From DASXTB01 sp036505615 (GTDB lineage Bacteria > Acidobacteriota > UBA6911 > JACQSX01): a DNA stretch of 10,094 nt. The DNA lies in contig DASXTB010000314.1 in NCBI GenBank assembly GCA_036505615.1, positions 1 to 10,094 of the forward strand. Reading direction: 5' to 3'. The notes beneath the pieces were generated by a model. The model was not told the DNA's origin. It searched no databases and was given only the letters and a program-made list of their open reading frames with translations. The position numbers and the translations under genes are program-made. Below are positions 1-6,947 of the stretch, in pieces. How positions within the stretch are numbered: the first letter of the stretch is position 1; each line of letters starts with the position of its first letter.

Positions 1-19
1 GCAAAAGCGCGCTCTGCCC

Positions 20-49
20 CCGGCTATACTCTATGACGCCTACGGCGTC
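20..49. repeat. Motif-plus-hairpin repeat, copy 1
   Basis: The 13-mer CCGGCTATACTCT (20-32) is followed by a two-base spacer and a hairpin with a 6-base stem, GACGCC (35-40) and GGCGTC (44-49), around a TAC loop. The same 13-mer, spacing and hairpin geometry recur at 6031-6060 with a different stem sequence, so the element is a dispersed repeat defined partly by structure. It lies downstream of the racemase-type gene. No family name was recognised. Confidence 0.6.
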
Positions 50-77
50 TCCGTCTGCGGCTTGCGGCCGTTGCTGC

Positions 78-115
78 AATATTTGGTTGCGGCTCTGCCG
101 CGCTAGGCCAATATT
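78..115. repeat. Nested intergenic hairpin
   Basis: Outer arms AATATTTGG (78-86) and CCAATATT (108-115) pair with one bulge. Inside them GCGGC (89-93) and GCCGC (97-101) pair perfectly around TCT. It sits 38 bases past the stop of the minus-strand gene at 154-1263 and could stop transcription, but no T-run follows on either strand, so a standard intrinsic terminator is not supported. The 12-mer at 75-86 recurs inverted at 1408-1419, which ties it to the repeats in the next spacer. The remainder of 1-153 shows no gene. Confidence 0.5.
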
Positions 116-153
116 ATGTGGCTCAAACTTGCTAACCTGCTATTCCGCCAACC

Positions 154-1263
154 TCAGTCTTTGAGCACGGCCCTTCGCACAAGATACTGTTCCACGATTT
201 CCTCGTTAATTCGGTAGCCGGTCGCTGGTCCATCGGGTATCGAAATCCAGCCATCCGGCGAGACATGTATCTCCGGATCGATGATGTCGGCTACAAACCA
301 GCGAGACGAAGCTTCAACGTCGGTGGGATATGTGAATCCGTCAAGAGTTGCCAGATGCAGCCCCTGCGCTGAGGCGAGCCCCAGTTCCGGCATGGTTCCG
401 AGCCAGCAGGGAAGACCGGCTCTGCAGGCCAGATCATGCATAAGACGGGCCACGGCCAACCCGCCGACACGCTGCACTTTAATATTGATAATTCGGGCAG
501 CTCCCAGGCGAATAATTTCCTCAAGCGCATGCGGATTCTCAGCCGACTCGTCGGCACAAACCGGAGTTTTGATATTTCGCTGCAATTCAGCCATTTCGGC
601 AAGGGCGGTGCGGCCAAACGGCTGCTCGATCATCATCAGTTGAAAGCAGTCCAGCTCGCGCATCAACGGTAGATCCTCCAATCCGTAGGCGCCGTTGGCG
701 TCAACCATCAAGGGCAAGTCTCTGTGAGCATTGCGCACTGCCTGCACCAATTCCAAGTCTCGGCCCGGCGCGATTTTTATCTTTACGCGTTGGTAGCCGG
801 CGGCCACGAAGTGATCGACGCGCCCCAGCAATTCCTCTACGGTGTCATACAATCCGATTGCCACCCCCGAGGGGATAGGCCGGCGCGTCCCTCCCAGGAG
901 TTCGTACAACGGCCTTCCAGTCTGCATCGCAGCGGCATCCCAAACAGCGCCTTCAATGCCCGCCTTGGCGAAAGTCTCGCCGTCGACCTCCGCCAAAATG
1001 GAATGGAACTTCCACGGCTCAATGTTTCGCGCGGCAAGAACCAGCGGGGCGAGCCGCTCCACCAGTGTTGTCCATGTCGATTCCGGCGTTTCTGGCGAAT
1101 AGAATGAGCCACCCATGGGAGAGGCTTCGCCGATGCCCACACCGCTGTCGGTTTGGATTCTCACCAAGATCGCATCTTTGAATGATACTTCACCGTTGCT
1201 GATTCGAAACGGTTCGCGCAGCGGAACTTGCACGTGTTCAAGAATGATCTGTGAAATGTTCAC
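154..1263 (-). CDS. Enolase-superfamily N-succinylamino acid racemase / o-succinylbenzoate synthase type enzyme
   Basis: This is a 369-residue member of the muconate-lactonizing subgroup of the enolase superfamily, which abstracts the alpha proton of a carboxylate with the help of Mg2+. Residues 1-125 form the capping domain and the rest the barrel. Visible catalytic parts are KIK (161-163), metal ligands D188 (MVDAN), E213 (IEQP) and D238 (ADES), and the second base K262 (INIK). Their spacing and the sequence around them fit the NSAR/OSBS (MenC type 2) branch, which makes o-succinylbenzoate for menaquinone or racemises N-acylamino acids. No other men genes are present, and a GNAT acyltransferase and an amidohydrolase lie upstream on the same strand, so the racemase role is favoured, as an inference. 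The start is GTG at 1263. It fits the family N-terminus but has no clear Shine-Dalgarno. A dipeptide epimerase remains possible. Confidence 0.85.
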   Translation of the reverse strand: MNISQIILEHVQVPLREPFRISNGEVSFKDAILVRIQTDSGVGIGEASPMGGSFYSPETPESTWTTLVERLAPLVLAARNIEPWKFHSILAEVDGETFAKAGIEGAVWDAAAMQTGRPLYELLGGTRRPIPSGVAIGLYDTVEELLGRVDHFVAAGYQRVKIKIAPGRDLELVQAVRNAHRDLPLMVDANGAYGLEDLPLMRELDCFQLMMIEQPFGRTALAEMAELQRNIKTPVCADESAENPHALEEIIRLGAARIINIKVQRVGGLAVARLMHDLACRAGLPCWLGTMPELGLASAQGLHLATLDGFTYPTDVEASSRWFVADIIDPEIHVSPDGWISIPDGPATGYRINEEIVEQYLVRRAVLKD

Positions 1264-1347
1264 CGGAGTCTTGAAGCCCGCAAAGCGCTGGAACCATTTG
1301 TACGCGGTATAGGCGCGTTTCTTAGATGCCGCACGCCATGTGTGGGG

Positions 1348-1460
1348 AAAAAATGAAAATCAGAGCGCCGAAGGCGCGACACTGAGCCCGGGATCCCCTG
1401 CCTTCCGCCAAATATTGCAATAAGCGGGTGCCGCACCTTCGGCGCTCCTGTTCTTTTTTG
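1348..1460. repeat. Inverted repeat with GCGCC-GAA-GGCGC hairpin
   Basis: The arm at about 1348-1376 (A-rich run, then CAGAGCGCCGAAGG) is matched in reverse complement at about 1431-1460 (CCTTCGGCGCTCCTG, then a T-rich run) with small differences. The left arm itself folds as GCGCC (1365-1369), GAA, GGCGC (1373-1377). Between the arms lie a CCCGGG site and CCAAATATTGCA (1408-1419), an inverted copy of 75-86. It forms the first half of the 509-base gene-free stretch 1264-1772, in which no coding region was supported. Confidence 0.6.
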
Positions 1461-1469
1461 AATCATGAT

Positions 1470-1687
1470 CCCGGCCTTACCCCGGATTATTCATGAACTG
1501 AACGAACCGGCCACAGATTACGCTGATTACACGGATAAGATCGGGGTCGGGGGCTGGGCGCCAACTTGCAGTGTGATAGACGAAGTCGTTCGTCGTGCCC
1601 ATCCCGCGACCCCGAACTTATCCGTGTAATCAGCGTAAATCCGTGGCTCGTTCTTTTAATTCATTAATAATCCCTGTTACGGCCGGG
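1470..1687. repeat. Long inverted repeat with 80-base arms
   Basis: The left arm 1470-1549 and right arm 1607-1687 are reverse complements with scattered mismatches and small indels. The inner 40 bases are nearly identical, including GCTGATTACACGGATAAG. The outer part contains the CCCGGCC and GGATTATT blocks. The loop is 57 bases (1550-1606) and holds no ORF of note. This could be a transposase-free mobile element (MITE or REP-like) or a strong transcript hairpin. It lies between the hydrolase stop (1773) and the racemase start (1263), so it could also terminate or process that transcript. Confidence 0.75.
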
Positions 1688-1700
1688 CCTACCCAATGAC

Positions 1701-1713
1701 GGCCCTTCGGGCC
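1701..1713. repeat. Small GGCCC-TTC-GGGCC hairpin
   Basis: A perfect 5-base stem (1701-1705 with 1709-1713) surrounds a TTC loop. Similar stems with a TTC or GAA triplet loop occur at 1365-1377 and 6046-6060, so it belongs to the hairpin class scattered through these spacers. It lies 60 bases past the stop of the amidohydrolase gene. A terminator role is possible, but no T-run follows in the direction of that gene. Confidence 0.4.
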
Positions 1714-1772
1714 TCATGTTATTTCCTCCCATTCCATGTATTTATTGAAAAACCATAAAGGCCGGGCTAAAT

Positions 1773-3545
1773 TCACGGGCCGCTGACGCGCCCCAGACGC
1801 GCAATAAGTACGTCTCTGTTTACTTTGGAATTCTGGTTCCGCTGGTAAACGACGCGTCCGCCGATGACCGTCGTGTCTGCTCGGATTAGCTTGATTTTCT
1901 CGGGTGCGCAGGCCAGATAATCATCCGAAAGAATGACCAGATCTCCCAGTTTTCCCACTTCAATGGACCCTTTTGTCTTCTCATCAAAGGTGAGGGCAGC
2001 GGCGTTGCGCGTCATCATCTTCAGCGCGTCCTGTCGGGATGCTCTCTGCTCCGGGCCGATCACCTGGCCACCTTCCGTCTTTCGCGTCACCAGCACGTAG
2101 AGAGTAAGAAACGGGTTGAATGGGTTAAGCGCGCTGTTCGGATCCAGCCCGAACATATGGTCGGTGTTGGCGACTACCGGTACGCCTCCTTCAATCCAAT
2201 CGCGGACGCCGATGAATCGCCTCATTCGTTCCACGCCCAGGGCGGGCAAGAGACTGTCGGCGTCTTTGTAGTACCAGGCAGGCTGTGTATCGACGTACAC
2301 TCCAAGTTTCCGGGCGCGCTCGACGATCCGCTTGTCGGGAAAATACGCGTGGATCAAGTTGAAGCGGGAGTTTTCAATGGGGCGAACGCGCCCCGCGGCT
2401 TCCACGGCATCGAGCACAATGTCCACTCCCGCGTCGCCCGTGACATGAGACGCCATCTGCCACCCTAGCCGATGCCCTGTGGTGATCAGCGCGGTGACGC
2501 TGTCGGGTGTCAGGCTCAGGCTGCCTCGATAATTTGGATCTCTCAAATTGTAAAGCGGCATCGCCTTTCGGCCGTAAGGTTCGCGCATGTAAGCTGTCCC
2601 GATCAAGATGCCGCCATCCACTACAATCTTCAGCGGCCCCGCAGTCACCCATTCGTCTCCTGCCCCTGGCTTAAAGGGCAGGTTGCGAATGAAACTCTCC
2701 GCTTCCTCAGCGGTAGTGCCGGGAAGCCGGATGGTCACGCGCGAGCGCACAACAAGCCGCCCTTGATTGCGCAACTGCTCATAAAGATGGTAATCGTTCA
2801 CTGTGGCGCCGCGTTCCATCACGCTGGTAATTCCGCAGGAGAGATAAACTCGGTGCACCTTTTCGAGAATCTCCAGCTCCTTTGACGCCGGCACGCTCGG
2901 GGTGGGAAGAAACTGCGACAGGAATTTGCCTGCATTGCGGAGCAGGCCTGTAGGTTCGCCATCGGCATTCCGATCAATTTCACCCACCTGCAATGGAGGG
3001 GAGTCGCGCCGGATCCCCGCCTTGTTCAGCGCCGCGGTGTTAAGCACATGGCTGTAAGCGCCGTCAAAGACGACCGGGTGGCGTGCATCGGCCGCGTCCA
3101 GCTCGGCCCTGGTTGGAAAGCGGTGCTCGCGCAAGCGCGTCGGATAGGAGCGCGGGATGATGATCCACTCCCCAGGCGGTTTCTTTGCGGCGGCGCGTCT
3201 TATCCAGTCCTGAATGGCGGCTATTGAAGTCATCTCCTCATAGGGTTGGGCAGCCTCGCTTCGAGATACATCGACTGCGTGCGAGTGACTTTCGATGATT
3301 CCCGGAATGACCGTCTTTCCTTGCGCATCGAGGACGCGGGTTTGCGGCCCGATCCATTCTTTGATCTGCGTGTCAGTTCCGACGGCGACAAATCTGTCGT
3401 TGCGGATGGCAGCCGCTCGGGCGATGGTGAAATTGTTGTCGACAGTCAGCACCTTGCCGTTGAGAACAACGAGATCGGCTTTTTCGCCGGCGGCCGCGGC
3501 GAGCAGTGAAAAGGAGAGAGAGAAGACTAAAAATCGAGTAGACAT
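1773..3545 (-). CDS. YtcJ-type amidohydrolase (Amidohydro_3), predicted exported
   Basis: This is a 590-residue metal-dependent hydrolase. Residues 1-20 are a hydrophobic signal peptide ending in an alanine-rich stretch, with no lipobox Cys. The mature part begins with the usual beta-sandwich segment (ADLVVLNGKVLTVD). Family marks are HSH (H87, H89) in PGIIESHSH, K306 in GPLKIVVDGG, H367 and D371 in ASHVTGDAG, H399 in NLIHA, TDH (D462, H463), and the C-terminal GKLGDLVILSDDY segment. Relatives hydrolyse C-N bonds such as N-substituted formamides, but most have no known substrate, so the substrate here cannot be named. The gene lies 45 bases after the GNAT gene and is probably co-transcribed with it. 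Export, if real, would place it in a different compartment from the cytoplasmic racemase. The ATG at 3545 has a good ribosome binding site. Confidence 0.9.
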   Translation of the reverse strand: MSTRFLVFSLSFSLLAAAAGEKADLVVLNGKVLTVDNNFTIARAAAIRNDRFVAVGTDTQIKEWIGPQTRVLDAQGKTVIPGIIESHSHAVDVSRSEAAQPYEEMTSIAAIQDWIRRAAAKKPPGEWIIIPRSYPTRLREHRFPTRAELDAADARHPVVFDGAYSHVLNTAALNKAGIRRDSPPLQVGEIDRNADGEPTGLLRNAGKFLSQFLPTPSVPASKELEILEKVHRVYLSCGITSVMERGATVNDYHLYEQLRNQGRLVVRSRVTIRLPGTTAEEAESFIRNLPFKPGAGDEWVTAGPLKIVVDGGILIGTAYMREPYGRKAMPLYNLRDPNYRGSLSLTPDSVTALITTGHRLGWQMASHVTGDAGVDIVLDAVEAAGRVRPIENSRFNLIHAYFPDKRIVERARKLGVYVDTQPAWYYKDADSLLPALGVERMRRFIGVRDWIEGGVPVVANTDHMFGLDPNSALNPFNPFLTLYVLVTRKTEGGQVIGPEQRASRQDALKMMTRNAAALTFDEKTKGSIEVGKLGDLVILSDDYLACAPEKIKLIRADTTVIGGRVVYQRNQNSKVNRDVLIARLGRVSGP

Positions 3546-3550
3546 GGCAA

Positions 3551-3554
3551 CCTC
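3551..3554 (-). promoter_or_regulatory. Ribosome binding site of the amidohydrolase gene
   Basis: On the minus strand GAGG lies five bases before the ATG at 3545. This supports that start and the full-length signal peptide. Confidence 0.6.
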
Positions 3555-3590
3555 ACTTGCAAGAATTCGTGATTATTCTTTCAATTCGTG

Positions 3591-4454
3591 TTATCCCAGT
3601 TCAGGTCCCGCAATACCGCAAATAAGCTTCGGCTGTCCGGGGTGATTGTTGGGTCCGCGATACATTCGTGTCAACGGGCGCTGCCTCTGAAATCCCGCTG
3701 CCTTGACGAGCTCGCACGCGCGCGAATTTTCCAGGCAGATGTCTACAAATACAGGCTGGTCGCGCGTTCTCCGCAGGAACTCCAGTAGCAAGACCTCGGC
3801 GACCGCATTGTCTTTGGCTATCCACGGCCCGAGATAACAGGCGCGCGCGCCGGACCGCCCCAAAGCATAGCCCACAACTTCGTTGCTGGAATGCACAACT
3901 GCGCCGAGCGAAGGATTCTCTTGCCACAGTTGCCGCAGCAGGCCGCTCCGGTTCGCTCCAAATATCGGCTCATCCTGCGCGCAAACAGAATCCAGATCAT
4001 CTCGGGTTATGGCGGGCAGAACGGTGGACTTGGCGTTATCCAATTCAATGCCGGCAGGCGGCCTCTCCCAGCGTTCTATCGCGTATTCCTCGACAAACCC
4101 TCGCTGATGGTAGAGCGGTCGCCCCATCGGTGTGGCGTCTAATTTGGCTGTTTCCACATTCATGTTCTTCAGGCATTCGATGCCGACCTCCAGCAAGCGC
4201 GTGCCGATACCCCGCTTTCTAAACTCCGGATCGACCAGGATCATGCCGATCCATCCGAAACGGTTCTGGTAGTTCAGCGCCGTGACCGTTCCGCATACTT
4301 TCCCGTCCGCACAGGCGACAAAGCAGCCGTTCGGGCTCAACTGTAAGAACCGCTGCCAATCTTTTTCCGTCTGGTTCCACCCCGCCAGTTGGCGCAGCCG
4401 GTTAGCACCCGGAATGTCAGCGGCGGTCATGGCTCGGACAGTCAAAGCAGTCAT
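3591..4454 (-). CDS. Two-domain GNAT family N-acyltransferase
   Basis: This is a 287-residue acyl-CoA-dependent N-acyltransferase, expected in the cytoplasm. The N-terminal GNAT domain (about 4-130) shows the acyl-CoA pyrophosphate-binding loop R79-K-R-G82-I-G84 after the strand WIGMILVDPEF, and the closing PLYHQRGF motif at 114-120. The C-terminal half (about 140-280) ends in another GNAT-like pattern (LENSRACELVKAAGF), as in bacterial proteins that carry an Acetyltransf_18-type second domain. The acceptor is unknown. The position between a DHODH-like gene and an amidohydrolase, with an NSAR-type gene further on, allows an amino acid N-acyltransferase (for example succinyltransferase) role. 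That is a context inference only. The ATG at 4454 lacks a clear Shine-Dalgarno. A second ATG at codon 9 (4430) is possible. Confidence 0.85.
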   Translation of the reverse strand: MTALTVRAMTAADIPGANRLRQLAGWNQTEKDWQRFLQLSPNGCFVACADGKVCGTVTALNYQNRFGWIGMILVDPEFRKRGIGTRLLEVGIECLKNMNVETAKLDATPMGRPLYHQRGFVEEYAIERWERPPAGIELDNAKSTVLPAITRDDLDSVCAQDEPIFGANRSGLLRQLWQENPSLGAVVHSSNEVVGYALGRSGARACYLGPWIAKDNAVAEVLLLEFLRRTRDQPVFVDICLENSRACELVKAAGFQRQRPLTRMYRGPNNHPGQPKLICGIAGPELG

Positions 4455-4475
4455 CGGCTTTATTCACGGGCATCC

Positions 4476-4514
4476 GGATTATTCACAACATTGTTGAGTG
4501 TTTGTGAATGATCC
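4476..4514. repeat. Inverted repeat GGATTATTCACAA between two genes
   Basis: GGATTATTCACAA (4476-4488) and TTGTGAATGATCC (4502-4514) pair over 13 bases with one mismatch around a 13-base loop. The hairpin sits 30 bases past the stop of the DHODH-like gene and just before the GNAT start, so it may attenuate or process the shared transcript. Related GGATTATTCA blocks occur inside the long inverted repeat at 1470-1687 and at 7034-7043. Confidence 0.55.
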
Positions 4515-4543
4515 ACGCGCGAGGGGTTTTTGCGATTTCCATC

Positions 4544-5944
4544 TTACCTTCCTTCGCGAGCGAACCACTCAGCCATCTGGCCGATATTCATTCTTTCCTT
4601 CCATTTCAGCATCTGCTGCAAGTGACAGATCCAGGGCACAAATCCATCATCGGGGTGAAAATAGAGCCTGTGAAGAGCGCGCTCGGTTTTGTGCCCTCCC
4701 GTCATGACGTATTCGCTGTCTGGCAATTGAAAGAATGTGTGCATCTGAAAGCTGCTGCATCCTTGCATCAGATATTCTACTGCCATCTTTCCCGAGGAGA
4801 TGTCTCCGGTGGCGCTGACCGGCAGTGACGCGATTTCCGCGCTGCGCGGTCCCCGGCGCCAGACCTGCAACACTCTCAGGTTTCGCTCACTCAGATCCGG
4901 GCCTCCGCAGGCCACTCCCGTCTTTCCAGCGAAGCTCTTGTGCGGATCAAAAAGACGGTTGGCATAAACCAGAAAATCCGCCCTGTCCGGTCCGGGGCAA
5001 CCGGCGATGTTCAGCATTTCCAGTTGAAACTGATCATCGAACATGGCGTTAAATATTTTCAGTCCGATGCGCAGAGAGTGTGCCCCGGCGCCCTGCCGGA
5101 TCAGCCGCGGCACCACGGTGAGCCATTCACGGATCTTGGTCTTTTGCGTCGCCAGCGAGGAGCCCGCCAGCGTGGGACTGAAGTCCTTTTCCAGGGGCAT
5201 AGCGGAGTCGCGCTCCTGCTGCGCGCGCCAAACTTCAAGCAGGGCCTGCGTTGTAAACTGGTATTCGTCTACACGCCATCGTGTCTCATCGGGGCCCGGC
5301 AGATGGAATTTGCAGGATGGAATCACCAGCATCCGGGCTGCGCTCGCAGCCTCGAGCGCCTTGCCGAAGAAGTCCAGGTAGGCGGCAAAAGACTGGAACC
5401 AGCCACGCCCCTTCCAGGTGACTGTCCAGCCGACGCGGCCGCTGGCGCCGCGAATCTGTTCAACTTTCATTCGAGTCTCGGGAATGGCCCATTGCTGCAT
5501 GCTCTGGACGCCTTCCCGGTTTTGGGCGATGACAGTCTTGAGCACTACAAAACCCAGTCCCGCTTGGGCATCTTTTTGCACCTGGTGAAGCGCCAGAGAT
5601 AATTGGCCGGAAGCCTTCCCAAACGGGTTCTTGATCTTGATGCCGCCGTACTCGCTGGCCAGATCGATTGCGTAATTTTCAAGTACGTAGTCTTCCAGCT
5701 GCTTGGGCAGGCCGCTTTTAAATCGCTGGTAATCATGCGTGATCTGGCGAGCCAAAGGGTTCGAAATTTCAGGCCGTTCAGGCAGAAGCATGAAACAGTT
5801 CGCTGGAAAACGCCCAAAAATCAGGTCGAGAAACCGTATGGCGCCCGGCGAGCGCGCCCAGTGCTCTCGCTCGGCGCGTAGGAATCTTAACAACAATTCC
5901 AGTATCTTAAAAATCCACTGTACCATCTGATTTTCGCTCACCAA
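4544..5944 (-). CDS. Dihydroorotate dehydrogenase-like TIM-barrel flavoprotein
   Basis: This 466-residue protein resembles the DHODH superfamily (FMN enzymes that oxidise dihydroorotate or reduce pyrimidines) but is longer and divergent. Visible parts are KNPFGKASG (105-113), matching the family NP-ASG loop, K136-T137 after GFVVLK, S200-C201 in IPSCKF where DHODHs carry the catalytic SC or SCPN motif, K296 in LRIGLKIF, N329 in LVYANRLF, and the C-terminal phosphate loop ATGDISSGKMAVEYLMQG (378-395) followed by FQMHTFF. The first 25 or so residues form a hydrophobic/basic helix (WIFKILELLLRFLR), which might bind membrane as in class 2 DHODHs. No other pyr gene is nearby, so a true pyrimidine role is doubtful. 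Starts TTG (5944), GTG (5941) and ATG (5926) are all in frame. An AGGGG at 5956-5960 lies 11 bases before the TTG. It probably heads the unit with the GNAT and hydrolase genes. Confidence 0.75.
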   Translation of the reverse strand: MVSENQMVQWIFKILELLLRFLRAEREHWARSPGAIRFLDLIFGRFPANCFMLLPERPEISNPLARQITHDYQRFKSGLPKQLEDYVLENYAIDLASEYGGIKIKNPFGKASGQLSLALHQVQKDAQAGLGFVVLKTVIAQNREGVQSMQQWAIPETRMKVEQIRGASGRVGWTVTWKGRGWFQSFAAYLDFFGKALEAASAARMLVIPSCKFHLPGPDETRWRVDEYQFTTQALLEVWRAQQERDSAMPLEKDFSPTLAGSSLATQKTKIREWLTVVPRLIRQGAGAHSLRIGLKIFNAMFDDQFQLEMLNIAGCPGPDRADFLVYANRLFDPHKSFAGKTGVACGGPDLSERNLRVLQVWRRGPRSAEIASLPVSATGDISSGKMAVEYLMQGCSSFQMHTFFQLPDSEYVMTGGHKTERALHRLYFHPDDGFVPWICHLQQMLKWKERMNIGQMAEWFAREGR

Positions 5945-6030
5945 AAATTCTTAGGCCCCTTCAGGGCGGATCGTTTTTTGAATGGACGGCCAACCGGCGG
6001 CGTCGCCCACAAAAGACCCGGGCTTTGCCG

Positions 6031-6060
6031 CCGGCTATACTCTGTAAACCCTTCGGGTTT
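6031..6060. repeat. Motif-plus-hairpin repeat, copy 2
   Basis: CCGGCTATACTCT (6031-6043) is followed by two bases and the stem AAACCC (6046-6051) with GGGTTT (6055-6060) around TTC. The 13-mer is identical to 20-32, while the stem differs at nearly every base with pairing kept. It lies in the divergent spacer between the DHODH-like and nagB-type genes. A near-palindrome, AAAGACCCGGGCTTT (6012-6026), stands just before it. Confidence 0.6.
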
Positions 6061-6065
6061 TTGAC

Positions 6066-6106
6066 GACTGATGACCAATAACAAGTTGGACCGATGACTG
6101 ATGACC
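6066..6106. repeat. Direct repeat of GACTGATGACC
   Basis: The 11-mer GACTGATGACC occurs at 6066-6076 and again at 6096-6106, 30 bases apart. This degenerate sequence fills the upstream region of the nagB-type gene and argues that coding starts further downstream than the first open codons. Similar low-complexity text recurs at 9668-9685 and 10007-10024. Confidence 0.5.
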
Positions 6107-6182
6107 GTTGACGGATATGATCTACCCCCAAGATTTGCTTCACCATGTTCTTAACGCTCCCTTCGCGATAGAATCCCTGTCC

Positions 6183-6947
6183 ATGGAATTGAAAATCTTT
6201 GACGACAAAAGGGAACTGGCGGCATCGGCGGCCTCACAAGCCTCCGCCGCAATCCGCAAAGCAGTCAAACTGCAAGGACGCGCGCGCATCATTGCCGCAA
6301 CCGGCGCTTCGCAATTTGAGTTTCTGGATGCCTTGACCCGACAGCCGGGGCTGGACTGGAAAAAGGTCGAAATGTTCCACCTGGATGAATACGTGGGCCT
6401 GCCGATGGATCATGCGGCCAGCTTCCGCAAGTACCTGATGGAGCGCTTGATCAGCAAAACCGGAATTGAGCAGTATCATTTCCTGGACGGCCGGAAGGAT
6501 CCAGTGGAAGTGTGCCGCGCCGTGGGGAAGACACTGAGCAGCGCCCCTGTCGATGTTGCCTTTGTTGGTATTGGCGAAAACGGGCATCTTGCGTTCAATG
6601 ATCCGCCGGCGGATTTTGAAACTGAGGAGCCGTACCTGGTAGTGAATTTGGACGAAGCCTGCCGCCGGCAGCAGGTCGGCGAAGGGTGGTTCGGCAGCGT
6701 AGCAGAGGTTCCTGCTCAGGCCATCTCCATGTCGATCCGCCAGATTCTGAAATCGAGGGAGATTGTTTGTATTGTTCCCGATGCGCGCAAAGCGCCGGCG
6801 GTCCGGGCTTCTCTTGAAGGAGATGTCAGCCCGATGGTCCCGGCTTCGATTCTCCGCACTCATGCGGCTATGATTATGTACCTGGATCAAGATTCTGCGT
6901 CGCTGTTGAAGCCGGAGACGATCGCGAAATACAGGGCACGGACCTGA
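6183..6947 (+). CDS. nagB: Glucosamine-6-phosphate deaminase/isomerase family protein (NagB-like)
   Basis: Counted from the ATG at 6183 this is 254 residues, the usual NagB length. The family turns glucosamine-6-phosphate into fructose-6-phosphate and ammonia in the cytoplasm. Seen are the phosphate loop ATGASQ (39-44), FHLDEYVG (65-72, D68 matching catalytic D72 of E. coli), GIGENGHLAFNDPP (129-142, H135 matching H143), SMSI (182-185) and K203 in DARKAP. Two changes stand out: N133 sits where E. coli has D141, and D140 where it has E148. This GENGH/FNDPP form appears to be a distinct NagB-like branch, so a related sugar phosphate substrate is possible. ATG 6117 and TTG 6108 are in frame, but the extra 22-25 residues arise from spacer sequence. 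No start has a clear Shine-Dalgarno. The next gene follows on the same strand after 160 bases. Confidence 0.85.
   Translation: MELKIFDDKRELAASAASQASAAIRKAVKLQGRARIIAATGASQFEFLDALTRQPGLDWKKVEMFHLDEYVGLPMDHAASFRKYLMERLISKTGIEQYHFLDGRKDPVEVCRAVGKTLSSAPVDVAFVGIGENGHLAFNDPPADFETEEPYLVVNLDEACRRQQVGEGWFGSVAEVPAQAISMSIRQILKSREIVCIVPDARKAPAVRASLEGDVSPMVPASILRTHAAMIMYLDQDSASLLKPETIAKYRART

Noticed and set aside
3564..3590. Direct repeat AATTCGTG (3564-3571 and 3583-3590) upstream of the amidohydrolase
   Set aside because: The 19-base spacing could suit an operator, but an 8-base repeat in a 45-base gap inside a probable operon is too weak to call.
4940..5602. A 220-codon plus-strand open frame
   Set aside because: It lies fully opposite the DHODH-like gene, which carries recognisable motifs in this stretch.
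6140..6182. Promoter-like TAGAAT just before the ATG at 6183
   Set aside because: No -35 box stands at proper spacing, and the sequence is one of many chance matches.
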